This document shows positions 1-6,310 of a stretch of 9,051 nucleotides of DNA, piece by piece. Below the pieces are notes generated by a model. The model made no database searches. It was not told the origin of the DNA and worked only from the letters and a program-made list of their open reading frames with translations. Within the stretch, counting starts at the first letter, position 1; every line of letters begins with the position of its first letter. The position numbers and the translations under genes were made by a program. This DNA comes from Gammaproteobacteria bacterium (GTDB taxonomy: Bacteria > Pseudomonadota > Gammaproteobacteria > SZUA-229), in contig JAPHRB010000077.1 in NCBI GenBank assembly GCA_026197015.1, positions 1 through 9,051 of the forward strand. The letters run 5' to 3'.

Positions 1-582
1 CCTTTTATCTGATGTGGTTCCGACAAGACCGAAACCTTCCTGATTATATTGTAAATCTATATGCTCTAAAGCCTGACCCGACTCATCAAGAACTAATAAA
101 TCTTTACCTAAAGGATACTCTAGTAAAGGAGTTATGATGCGTTCATCTTCACCATAACTTAGTTCAAAAACATACTTAACAACCATAACCTGACCATTAG
201 CCAAACCGATTATGACCTGATGATTATTATTAGATGTTACTGTCGTAATTTTAGATGGTAAATCAAGCTTATGACTTTCAACAATTTTACCGGTATCTGT
301 CTGAAAGAAGACAATCAGGCCATTTTCAGTAAACCTGACACCCATAGTGCCCTGCTCTTCTATACCTATATGTAATATTTTACCTTCATCTGTTACGCTG
401 TATGTTTGACTCTCTGCAATATCTGCAGATTCAAACATTGGTATAACTACCTGTAATAAATAGAAGAAAATCAATAAGATAGCGGCAATTACACTAATTC
501 CGCCAATCGCAACGAAGTACCGTGCCAGACGGTCCTTTAAGGCTCGTTGATTATATCTGCGCTGTAACATAGGATCATTCAT
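1..582 (-). CDS. pstC: PstC-like phosphate ABC transporter permease, long form (5' part, runs off the left edge)
   Basis: Only the first 194 codons are present; the frame is still open at base 1. The product begins with a basic stretch (QRRYNQRALKDRLARY, about residues 7-22), then one hydrophobic segment (about 22-46, VAIGGISVIAAILLIFFYLL), then a soluble, strand-rich region. The RALKDRLAR–membrane helix–long periplasmic domain order is what I know from the large PstC proteins of Pseudomonas and relatives (over 700 residues), which differ from short E. coli PstC. The role would be an inner-membrane channel subunit of the high-affinity phosphate importer PstSCAB. The ATG at 582 is chosen because an in-frame stop lies just upstream; no clear Shine-Dalgarno precedes it. 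Pho-box-like repeats lie 24 bases upstream. pstA and pstB would be expected beyond the left edge. The remaining doubt is whether it is a paralogous PstC-type permease rather than PstC proper. Confidence 0.72.
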   Translation of the reverse strand, partial: MNDPMLQRRYNQRALKDRLARYFVAIGGISVIAAILLIFFYLLQVVIPMFESADIAESQTYSVTDEGKILHIGIEEQGTMGVRFTENGLIVFFQTDTGKIVESHKLDLPSKITTVTSNNNHQVIIGLANGQVMVVKYVFELSYGEDERIITPLLEYPLGKDLLVLDESGQALEHIDLQYNQEGFGLVGTTSDKR

Positions 583-605
583 GGTGCGTACAATACATGT
601 TAATT

Positions 606-633
606 ATTACAAGAATGTTACAAGATATGACAA
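606..633 (-). promoter_or_regulatory. Candidate PhoB (Pho box) repeats upstream of the PstC-like gene
   Basis: Read on the minus strand, three similar heptamers occur in a row: TTGTCAT (633-627), TTGTAAC (623-617) and TTGTAAT (612-606). Start-to-start spacings are 10 and 11 bases. The known Pho box is built of CTGTCAT-like heptamers repeated every 11 bases with AT-rich 4-base spacers, so the second and third copies fit exactly. They point towards the PstC-like gene. A possible -10 (TGTATT, 597-592) would put the transcript start only a few bases before the ATG, in line with the missing ribosome binding site. PhoB control is inferred. Confidence 0.45.
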
Positions 634-733
634 TATTGTTGTTATGCATAATTATGAATTTTTACCTCTATTAATAACATATAAAAAGTCCATTACTGTT
701 AAATTAAGCAACTAGATAACAAAGGCTCTAATC

Positions 734-1018
734 ATGTATAACTGCTCTTTCATCAAGTATTTATGGAAAGATTTAGACAAAAAAAGAAAACTTAGAACAT
801 TAGAAAAAAAGATTGTTTTACCTTTTCCGCCCTCTTTAGGTCAGGAAATATGTGAAAATGAGTGGTTTTCAGGCAAAATTGAACGAGTTGTATGGGATAA
901 CACCACACAGTTTTTTACGATAAAAGTAAGTGATATCAAACCTAAGGAAGGCATTTCAGCAGAACTCTTACTAGATGTAGCCTTAAAACAAGGCTGGGAA
1001 GAACAGCTAACAAATTAA
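734..1018 (+). CDS. Hypothetical protein, 94 residues, unrecognised
   Basis: I do not recognise this protein. It looks like a real gene: the ATG follows AAAGG (721-725) with an 8-base spacer, and a second small gene in the same direction starts 38 bases after its stop. The N-terminal third is very basic (WKDLDKKRKLRTLEKK, about residues 11-26), followed by LPFPPSLGQEI. A probable beta-rich middle comes next (WFSGKIERVVWDNTTQFFTIKVSDI), then a short helix-like end (ISAELLLDVALKQGWEE). There is no signal peptide, membrane segment or cysteine pair; the only cysteines are Cys4 and one near residue 40. A small cytoplasmic protein is likely. It is divergent from the PstC-like gene, with 151 bases between the two starts. 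Function is unknown. Confidence 0.6.
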   Translation: MYNCSFIKYLWKDLDKKRKLRTLEKKIVLPFPPSLGQEICENEWFSGKIERVVWDNTTQFFTIKVSDIKPKEGISAELLLDVALKQGWEEQLTN

Positions 1019-1056
1019 TCCATATCAGATTAAAAATAACGCCAAATGAGGTTAGT

Positions 1057-1293
1057 ATGAAAAAGATAAAGAATGAAAAGGAGCTATTGAAGAAAGCAAT
1101 TACTGAGGGAGTAAAGTATGGCGAGGCGCGTGGTGTTGTAGAGTTTGAACCAACAGATTCTGCTACTGAAAAAATAGAATATATATACAGATTGCTTGTA
1201 CATGACAAGGTAATACAGGCAATTCCTGAAGATCAGGTATCGCAAAAAGCCATGAGACATAAAATCGCAATTTGGGCTTCTAAACTAAAATAA
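1057..1293 (+). CDS. Small DUF5062-like protein, 78 residues
   Basis: A small, soluble, mostly helical protein with a good ribosome binding site (TGAGG, 1047-1051, 5 bases before the ATG). The pattern MKKIKNEKELLKKAITEGVK at the start, then KIEYIYRLLVHDKVI and a closing RHKIAIWASKL, resembles from memory the DUF5062 family of short gammaproteobacterial proteins, whose function is unknown. That match rests on recognition only; a profile search against PF16691 would settle it. There is no signal peptide, cysteine or membrane segment. The gene starts 38 bases after the preceding hypothetical gene and is probably cotranscribed with it. It converges on the porin gene, and no U-tract terminator for the plus strand is visible after its stop. 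Confidence 0.65.
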   Translation: MKKIKNEKELLKKAITEGVKYGEARGVVEFEPTDSATEKIEYIYRLLVHDKVIQAIPEDQVSQKAMRHKIAIWASKLK

Positions 1294-1300
1294 TTCCGCA

Positions 1301-1331
1301 TATAAAAAAACGCCTTGTTATACAAAGCGTT
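1301..1331 (-). terminator. Rho-independent terminator of the porin transcript
   Basis: The arms AACGC (1309-1313) and GCGTT (1327-1331) pair, with one C·A mismatch and a further three-pair TTG/CAA step around a TTATA loop. Read on the minus strand, the hairpin runs straight into seven T (1310-1304) followed by TATA. The plus strand has no T-run after the stem, so this terminates minus-strand transcription, about 100 bases beyond the porin stop. Confidence 0.7.
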
Positions 1332-1334
1332 AAA

Positions 1335-1433
1335 GCAGAGACCATTCTGCAGGAGTCATTATTATAATTATCCAGATCAGGTACTCCATAACATGAAGTA
1401 CCTGGTGGACTAATTGCTCTGAAAAACAATTAG
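1335..1433 (-). other. Structured 3' untranslated region of the porin mRNA (three hairpins)
   Basis: Three inverted repeats follow one another between the porin stop and the terminator. CTAATTG/CAATTAG (1410-1416 with 1427-1433) overlaps the stop codon. CAGGTACT/AGTACCTG (1378-1385 with 1397-1404) is a perfect 8-base stem with an 11-base loop. GCAGA/TCTGC (1335-1339 with 1346-1350) has a 6-base loop. None of the three is followed by a U-tract. Together with the terminator they give a folded tail of roughly 100-130 nucleotides. It may stabilise the mRNA 3' end or yield a 3'-derived small RNA; both are inferences. Confidence 0.4.
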
Positions 1434-2413
1434 AACTTAGCTATAACACCAAGTGCAATAGCAGAACTATCACCACCTAGTTTACTCGCATCATTCAGAC
1501 CACCATCAGCACCATTGCTCCACAATGCATAAACCGATACCTTTTTACCCATCTTATGATCGTATGCTAATGCAGTCATAGTAGCATCGTCAGCCAAACC
1601 CTGGTCTTTAGTACCGTATACAAATTTAACAGCATTTTTCTTATCTATATTATGCTTAACACTGAAAAGCATATTTGTATCATCTAAAGTGCCATCATCT
1701 TCAACGGTTTCACCGATTAAACCTAATTTAGTGCTACCTAATTTATAACCAAGCACTAATTTAGTACCTGTTTCATCATTAGTAGCAGACTTTTCAATTG
1801 TTTGATGTGCTACAGCAAAACCAATCGCACCCATTTTCATATCATAAGCAAGACTGTAGGACTGGCCAGCATTTTCTGCAGAGGGAGCATCATCACCTGC
1901 GGCATACTGAATAGCAAATTTACCTGGACCCGCTTTTACAGAATAACCTAATGAATCACTATTACGTGTATCCTGACCTTTATCAATTATATTGTTATAG
2001 TCAGCATAGGTATCACTTAGGTGTTCAACATTTTTCTTACCCGCTACTTTATAAGGAGAGTCATCACGACCTATGCGTAGCTGGCCCCAATCACCCTTTA
2101 AACCAATATACTGTTCACGAGATTTAATATGATCACTAGATGACTTAGACTCATCAGCCATATCAATTTCCCATACAAAACGATATATTACTGATGTATC
2201 TGAATCTGTATCAACTTCGCCTTTAACGCCAACGCGTGAAGCGTGGCTTTTAACTGCTGTAGACGATGTATCTGCAACACCATCATCTTCCGATAAAGAA
2301 CCAAAAGAAAGGTGAGCCTTACCAAATAATTGAGCTTCTGCTAATGCCAAACCAGGCATTGTAAGCGCAGCAAGCACAGCAACAGTTACAGTCTTCTTAT
2401 TAAAAAATTTCAT
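1430..2413 (-). CDS. Outer-membrane porin, Gram-negative trimeric porin family
   Basis: A 327-residue porin. The N-terminus is a classic signal peptide: KKTVTVAVLAALTMPGLALA, with likely cleavage before EAQLFG. The mature part begins with the first barrel strand (LFGKAHLSFGS). It contains the family landmarks SRVGVKGE and REQYIGLKGDWGQLRIGRDDSPYK, alternating strands throughout, and a C-terminal phenylalanine (AIALGVIAKF) as needed for BAM-dependent assembly. Length fits a 16-strand general porin of the Omp32/Porin_4 type; it is not recognisably an OprP-type channel. The ATG at 2413 is chosen because AGAGGAA precedes it at a good distance and the signal peptide starts there. An in-frame TTG at 2437 would add eight unneeded residues. 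Pho-box-like repeats lie upstream and a terminator downstream, so it is probably its own transcription unit. The solute carried cannot be read from sequence. Confidence 0.9.
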   Translation of the reverse strand: MKFFNKKTVTVAVLAALTMPGLALAEAQLFGKAHLSFGSLSEDDGVADTSSTAVKSHASRVGVKGEVDTDSDTSVIYRFVWEIDMADESKSSSDHIKSREQYIGLKGDWGQLRIGRDDSPYKVAGKKNVEHLSDTYADYNNIIDKGQDTRNSDSLGYSVKAGPGKFAIQYAAGDDAPSAENAGQSYSLAYDMKMGAIGFAVAHQTIEKSATNDETGTKLVLGYKLGSTKLGLIGETVEDDGTLDDTNMLFSVKHNIDKKNAVKFVYGTKDQGLADDATMTALAYDHKMGKKVSVYALWSNGADGGLNDASKLGGDSSAIALGVIAKF

Positions 2414-2458
2414 AAATCGATTTCCTCTAGTTAACAAATAAGTTCGTATGAATCTATT

Positions 2459-2520
2459 GTTACAATATTAAGGTTGATTTATTACAGAGTTATGTGCGAG
2501 AAATGAAGATTATGTTACAA
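2459..2520 (-). promoter_or_regulatory. Candidate PhoB-binding array upstream of the porin
   Basis: Three YTGTAAY heptamers face the porin: TTGTAAC (2520-2514), CTGTAAT (2487-2481) and TTGTAAC (2465-2459). Their spacings are 33 and 22 bases, exact multiples of the 11-base Pho box period. The heptamers at the skipped register positions (2509-2503, TCTTCAT; 2498-2492, CGCACAT) keep the CAT end, while 2476-2470 (CAACCTT) is poor. The 4-base spacers between register positions are mostly AT. The last copy ends 46 bases before the start codon, a plausible activator position. No convincing -10 is visible. PhoB control is inferred from motif, phase and the nearby PstC-like gene. Confidence 0.45.
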
Positions 2521-2553
2521 CCGGGGAAATAGTTGAACTTTTTAAATATTTGA

Positions 2554-3036
2554 TTAAGATCCGTATATAGACACAAATTTATCTACACTAAAACCATTCA
2601 AACGTTTCTTACCAACGAGTATTACGGGTATACCTCTAGCTTTAAGTTTTTTAAAATCACTTTTACCTTTTTTAGATTTATCTATATCATATTCTTTATA
2701 AGGAATACGCTTCATCTTAAAGTATTTTTTTGCTTTCGTACATACACCACACCAGGCAGCACTATACATTACAACTTTTTTTCTTCTGTATTTTTTGGGT
2801 TTCGTTTTATCTTCGTTAGCCGTCTCATTTTCATCAATATCATTTTCAACAACTTTAGCCGATGTGTAGGTTACCAGTTCAGCTATTTCGATATTTTCAG
2901 ATGTAATATTTAATGGAGCCTGATCACTAAAATGTTTTTGACCTGATTGATCCACCCATTTAAAAACATCAGCATGAGTTACCGTTGACAGGCTAAATAA
3001 GACATATATAAAAATAAGTTTATAAAAACAATACAT
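2554..3036 (-). CDS. Periplasmic DUF4124–glutaredoxin fusion protein
   Basis: A 160-residue secreted thiol protein. Residues 1-22 form a signal peptide ending THA. Residues 23-41 (DVFKWVDQSGQKHFSDQAP) are a typical DUF4124 motif. A charged linker (about 45-86) follows, then a glutaredoxin-like domain (about 87-160) with the redox pair WCGVC (Cys96, Cys99) and the cis-proline of GIPVI (Pro137). Such proteins presumably reduce or isomerise thiols in the envelope; the substrate is unknown, and glutathione use is uncertain because the glutathione-binding residues are not obvious. AGGTG lies 4 bases before the ATG. The gene begins 23 bases after tyrA and is probably cotranscribed with the aromatic genes, although nothing links its function to them. 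No terminator is visible after its stop. Confidence 0.85.
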   Translation of the reverse strand: MYCFYKLIFIYVLFSLSTVTHADVFKWVDQSGQKHFSDQAPLNITSENIEIAELVTYTSAKVVENDIDENETANEDKTKPKKYRRKKVVMYSAAWCGVCTKAKKYFKMKRIPYKEYDIDKSKKGKSDFKKLKARGIPVILVGKKRLNGFSVDKFVSIYGS

Positions 3037-3059
3037 CTATCACCTGTTATTTAGTACTA

Positions 3060-3917
3060 CTACATACAGAAATTGTCTCGAGCCTTTTTTGCATTTGTAA
3101 ATATTTTTAACAACTCTTCAGAATCAGAGTTATGTATAGCTTGTTTTAAATTATCAAGATCTTGCTGATAACTTTGCATCATTGCCAATATGGCTTCTGA
3201 GTTATTAACACAGATATCTCGCCACATTACGGGGTCACTTGATGCAATACGTGTAAAATCGCGAAAGCCACCTGCCGCATATTTAAATATTTCGTCTACA
3301 TCATCTACGTTATTAAGGCAATCTACCAGGGCATACGCTAAAATATGAGGGAGGTGACTTGTACCTGCTAACACCAGGTCGTGATGACGTGCACCCATTT
3401 CATCGACTTTTGCACCGGTTGCTTTCCACATCTCACTAACTTTGGCCACATCTTCCGGTGTATTATTTTCAAGTGGCGTTAATATCACTCGTCGCTTTTG
3501 ATACAAAGAATCAAATGCTGCTTCTGCACCAGAGTTTTCAGTTCCTGCAATTGGATGTCCGGGTACAAATTGATTTACTTTAACACCGAGTATTTTAGTA
3601 GCCGACTCAATAATCGTATGTTTCGCACTACCGCCATCTGTAATAATGCTATGTTTATTTAAATGTGGCTCAATTTTCCTGAATACTTCAGTCATTGCGC
3701 CAATAGGTACAGATATAAAGATCATGTCAGCCTTAGATATGACCTTAGCATAATCTGTTTCATAATCGTCTATAACACCAAGTTGTTTGGCTTTTTCTAA
3801 ATTTTCAATACTACGGCCCAGACCGGTAACCTGCTTCACATAACCTGCTTTTTTTAGAGCCAGAGATAATGAGCCACCTATTAAACCAACGCCTATAACA
3901 CATAGATGATTAATCAT
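3060..3917 (-). CDS. tyrA: Prephenate (or arogenate) dehydrogenase
   Basis: Oxidative decarboxylation of prephenate to 4-hydroxyphenylpyruvate, the committed tyrosine step. Numbered from the start chosen here (285 residues), the Rossmann motif G9-V-G11-L-I-G14-G-S is at the N-terminus. The conserved GHPIAGTENSG (His121) and SHLPHILAYAL follow, then FRDFTRIASSDPVMWRDI, all hallmarks of TyrA. It is stand-alone, with no chorismate mutase or AroA fused. Two starts are possible: the ATG at 3926 has GAAGG touching it, too close to serve, while the ATG at 3917 has AAGGA at about 8 bases, so 3917 is preferred. The hisC stop (3932-3930) overlaps that ribosome binding site, so translation is probably coupled. 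The second Rossmann strand ends GLGRS without the usual acidic residue, leaving cofactor choice open. Confidence 0.93.
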   Translation of the reverse strand: MINHLCVIGVGLIGGSLSLALKKAGYVKQVTGLGRSIENLEKAKQLGVIDDYETDYAKVISKADMIFISVPIGAMTEVFRKIEPHLNKHSIITDGGSAKHTIIESATKILGVKVNQFVPGHPIAGTENSGAEAAFDSLYQKRRVILTPLENNTPEDVAKVSEMWKATGAKVDEMGARHHDLVLAGTSHLPHILAYALVDCLNNVDDVDEIFKYAAGGFRDFTRIASSDPVMWRDICVNNSEAILAMMQSYQQDLDNLKQAIHNSDSEELLKIFTNAKKARDNFCM

Positions 3918-3929
3918 TTGAGCCATCCT

Positions 3930-5045
3930 TCAAAGAACTTTCTGTAATGTTTTTAAAACACGACTATTTTGCTGCTCATTACCAACTGTGATTCTTAAAA
4001 ATTCAGGCATTTTATAACTTGATACCGGTCGAACAATAACACCCTCTTTTAATAAAGATTCATAAACGGGCATTGCATCTTTTTTAACATTCACTGCAAT
4101 AAAGTTAGCTATGCTGGGGATAAAACTTAAACCTGAATCTGCAAATGCTTTTGCATACTGTTTTAAACCTGCTGCATTTAAGTTAGCACTATTACTGACA
4201 TGATCCTGGTCATTAATCGCCGCAAAGGCAGCAGCTTGTGCTGGCATATTAGTATTAAAAGGCTGTCTAACTCTATTTAAAATATCTGCAATATCTGGAT
4301 GAGATATAGAATAACCAATTCTTAAACCCGCCAGACCATATATTTTTGAAAATGTGCGTGTAATTAACAGGTTTTTATACTGTTTTAATAACTTTTGAGT
4401 ATCTGGTTTAAGATCATCAGGCATGTACTCAAAATAAGCTTCATCCAGTACGATAAGAACATCATCATCGACTCTTGATAAAAAATGACTTAACTCATCT
4501 TTTTCAAACCACGTTCCAGTTGGGTTATTAGGATTAGCTATAAATACGACACGAGTTGATGATGTAATCTGTTGATAAACAGCATTTAAATCATGCCCAT
4601 ACGGCATAACAGGATGATCAGCTGCATAGGCTTTAGCTACTCTCGCCTCTGCTCCAACAGCCTGTACGACTAAAGGATAAACTGCAAATGAATATTCAGA
4701 ATATACAGCGGAATTACAAGGTGCTAAAAACGCTCGTCCAACAAGTTCAAGAATATCATTTGAACCGTTACCTAGTGTTATAGAAGATTGATCAACACCC
4801 AGCTTTTCAGCAAGCGCTAAACTCAACTTATAACCTGCCCCATCAGGGTAATAATTCACATTGCCCATCACAGATTGAGCTGCTTCTACTGCTTTCACAC
4901 TTGGACCCAGAGGATTTTCATTAGAAGCAAGTTTTATAACATTAGTAATTCCTAACTCTCGCTCCAGCTCTTCAACGGGTTTACCCGGTTGATAAGCATT
5001 AAGTAGTTGAACGCCTGGTACTGCATTTTTTAGAAATTTATTCAT
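3930..5045 (-). CDS. hisC: Histidinol-phosphate / aromatic aminotransferase (HisC family)
   Basis: A 371-residue PLP-dependent fold-type I aminotransferase, the normal HisC length. Visible residues are the substrate/PLP region LASNENPLGPS (39-49), NPNNPTG (171-177), D201-E-A-Y204 and the Schiff-base lysine Lys234 in SKIYGLAGLRIGY. HisC converts imidazole acetol phosphate and glutamate to histidinol phosphate. Copies placed between pheA and tyrA often also transaminate phenylpyruvate, 4-hydroxyphenylpyruvate or prephenate, which fits this context, so a second hisC in the his operon elsewhere is possible. The gap to pheA is 72 bases, AT-rich, with a short inverted repeat (GTCAT/ATGAC, 5070-5088). 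The Shine-Dalgarno is weak (GAAAA close to the ATG), so the start rests on family alignment. Confidence 0.93.
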   Translation of the reverse strand: MNKFLKNAVPGVQLLNAYQPGKPVEELERELGITNVIKLASNENPLGPSVKAVEAAQSVMGNVNYYPDGAGYKLSLALAEKLGVDQSSITLGNGSNDILELVGRAFLAPCNSAVYSEYSFAVYPLVVQAVGAEARVAKAYAADHPVMPYGHDLNAVYQQITSSTRVVFIANPNNPTGTWFEKDELSHFLSRVDDDVLIVLDEAYFEYMPDDLKPDTQKLLKQYKNLLITRTFSKIYGLAGLRIGYSISHPDIADILNRVRQPFNTNMPAQAAAFAAINDQDHVSNSANLNAAGLKQYAKAFADSGLSFIPSIANFIAVNVKKDAMPVYESLLKEGVIVRPVSSYKMPEFLRITVGNEQQNSRVLKTLQKVL

Positions 5046-5117
5046 ATTTTCGAATTTATTTAAAATAAAGTCATATTAAAAACATGACCATAATTATAAG
5101 TTAGAAGTGTTTTAAAT

Positions 5118-6206
5118 TTATTTAAGTACAGCTTTGGGGTATGAACCTAAAATTCGGACCATCGCAGACTCATGCTCAATTTCAGACAATGCCTCTGCAA
5201 GTGCCTGATCATCTTTATGTCCCTCTATATCGATAAAAAACACATATTCCCATACACCTTTTCGAGATGGACGTGACTCTATTTTACTCATACCGATATC
5301 ACGATCAGCCAATGGTTTTAATAGATGATGTAATGCGCCTGCTTTATTATTAGTTGTCACTAATAATGATGTTCTATCATTTCCGCTTGGAGGAACTTCA
5401 TTTTTACCGATAATGATAAAACGAGTTGTATTATTTGGTTCATCTTCAATTTCAGAACATAAAATAGGCACATCATAAATTTCAGATGCCATAGAGCCGG
5501 CAATGGCAGCAGCAGACTTTTCCTGTTTTGCGATACGAACTGCTTCAGCGTTACTGCGCACAGCATAAAGCTCAGCATTAGGAAGATTTGAATCTATCCA
5601 ACGCCTACATTGAGCTAAAGACTGCTGATGTGAGTAGACTTTTGTTATTTTCGATATATCAGTTTCTGTACTTATTAAGTTATGTTGAATACGTAAATCA
5701 ACTTCACCAGATATTTGCAATGAAGAATTGATAAGCAAATCCAGAGTATGTGAAATTACGCCTTCAGTTGAATTTTCAATTGGAGCAACACCAAAATGTG
5801 ATTCGCCAGTTTCTACAGATCTAAATATCTCTTCAATATTATCAACCGGATACTGATCTATCGAAGCACCAAAATGCTTGCTACAGGCAGCATGATTATA
5901 GGTACCCGCCGGCCCTAAAAATGCAACTTTAATCGGTTTTTCTAAAGCAAGACAGGATGACATTATTTCACGAAATAAGTGAGCCATAGCATTATCACTT
6001 AATGGACCTTCATTTCGTTTTTTAATTTCAGTTAACACCTGAGCTTCACGTTCAGGTCGATAAAAATGCTCAGTTTCACCTGATTTAATTTTTATTTCGG
6101 CAACTTCCTGAGCACAAGTGGCGCGTTGATTAATCAGTTGCTGAATTTGCTTGTCAATAGAATCAATTCTATCTCGTATGCCTAATAACTTGTCTTGTTC
6201 GTTCAT
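5118..6206 (-). CDS. pheA: Bifunctional chorismate mutase / prephenate dehydratase (P-protein)
   Basis: Converts chorismate to prephenate and then to phenylpyruvate. With the start used here the protein has 362 residues, the usual P-protein size. An AroQ chorismate mutase domain spans about 1-88 (Arg11, Arg28 and Lys39 match the E. coli active-site positions, and the YRPERE pair Arg53/Glu54 fits the next ones). The dehydratase domain begins at KVAFLGPAGTY (93-103), continues through ENSTEGVISHTLDLL, and contains the catalytic TRF motif (NNTTRFIIIG). A C-terminal ACT domain carries GALHHLLKP and ESRPSRKGVWEY, the phenylalanine-binding motifs, so feedback inhibition is expected. The ATG at 6206 fits the family start; an in-frame GTG at 6239 would add eleven poorly conserved residues. 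The ribosome binding site is weak for either. Confidence 0.95.
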   Translation of the reverse strand: MNEQDKLLGIRDRIDSIDKQIQQLINQRATCAQEVAEIKIKSGETEHFYRPEREAQVLTEIKKRNEGPLSDNAMAHLFREIMSSCLALEKPIKVAFLGPAGTYNHAACSKHFGASIDQYPVDNIEEIFRSVETGESHFGVAPIENSTEGVISHTLDLLINSSLQISGEVDLRIQHNLISTETDISKITKVYSHQQSLAQCRRWIDSNLPNAELYAVRSNAEAVRIAKQEKSAAAIAGSMASEIYDVPILCSEIEDEPNNTTRFIIIGKNEVPPSGNDRTSLLVTTNNKAGALHHLLKPLADRDIGMSKIESRPSRKGVWEYVFFIDIEGHKDDQALAEALSEIEHESAMVRILGSYPKAVLK

Positions 6207-6251
6207 TCTTGAATGCCGTTTTTTAGCTATAAAAAACACAGCTTAATTAAC

Positions 6252-6273
6252 ATTATTACGCGTATATAATAAT
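6252..6273. repeat. Inverted repeat in the serA–pheA gap
   Basis: ATTATTA (6252-6258) and TAATAAT (6267-6273) form a perfect 7-base inverted repeat around ACGCG-containing spacer DNA, 46 bases before the pheA start. The 104-base gap between serA and pheA is otherwise very AT-rich. It could be a regulator site or a weak mRNA hairpin. AT-only arms make chance occurrence quite possible here. Confidence 0.25.
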
Positions 6274-6310
6274 TAAAAAGCCTGTACTCATGTATTTCTA
6301 TAGCAAATTT

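Noticed and set aside
942..1208. Open frame of 88 codons on the minus strand
   Set aside because: It overlaps both small plus-strand genes antisense, has no ribosome binding site and a composition typical of the reverse of a coding frame.
1301..1331. Hairpin as a bidirectional terminator also serving the small plus-strand genes
   Set aside because: On the plus strand the stem is followed by AAAGCAG with no U-tract, so only the minus-strand role is supported.
2414..2437. Upstream TTG start for the porin
   Set aside because: It would put eight residues before a complete signal peptide, while the ATG at 2413 has a good Shine-Dalgarno.
5055..5088. AT-rich palindrome and GTCAT/ATGAC repeat between pheA and hisC as a terminator or operator
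   Set aside because: The arms are short or made only of A and T in a very AT-rich gap, and no T-run follows in the direction of transcription.
5360..5578. Open frame of 72 codons inside pheA on the same strand
   Set aside because: It lies wholly within a clear pheA domain in another frame and reads as low-complexity hydrophobic sequence.
6207..6239. Upstream GTG start for pheA
   Set aside because: The ATG at 6206 puts Arg11, Arg28 and Lys39 at exactly the E. coli numbering, and the extra residues look unconserved.
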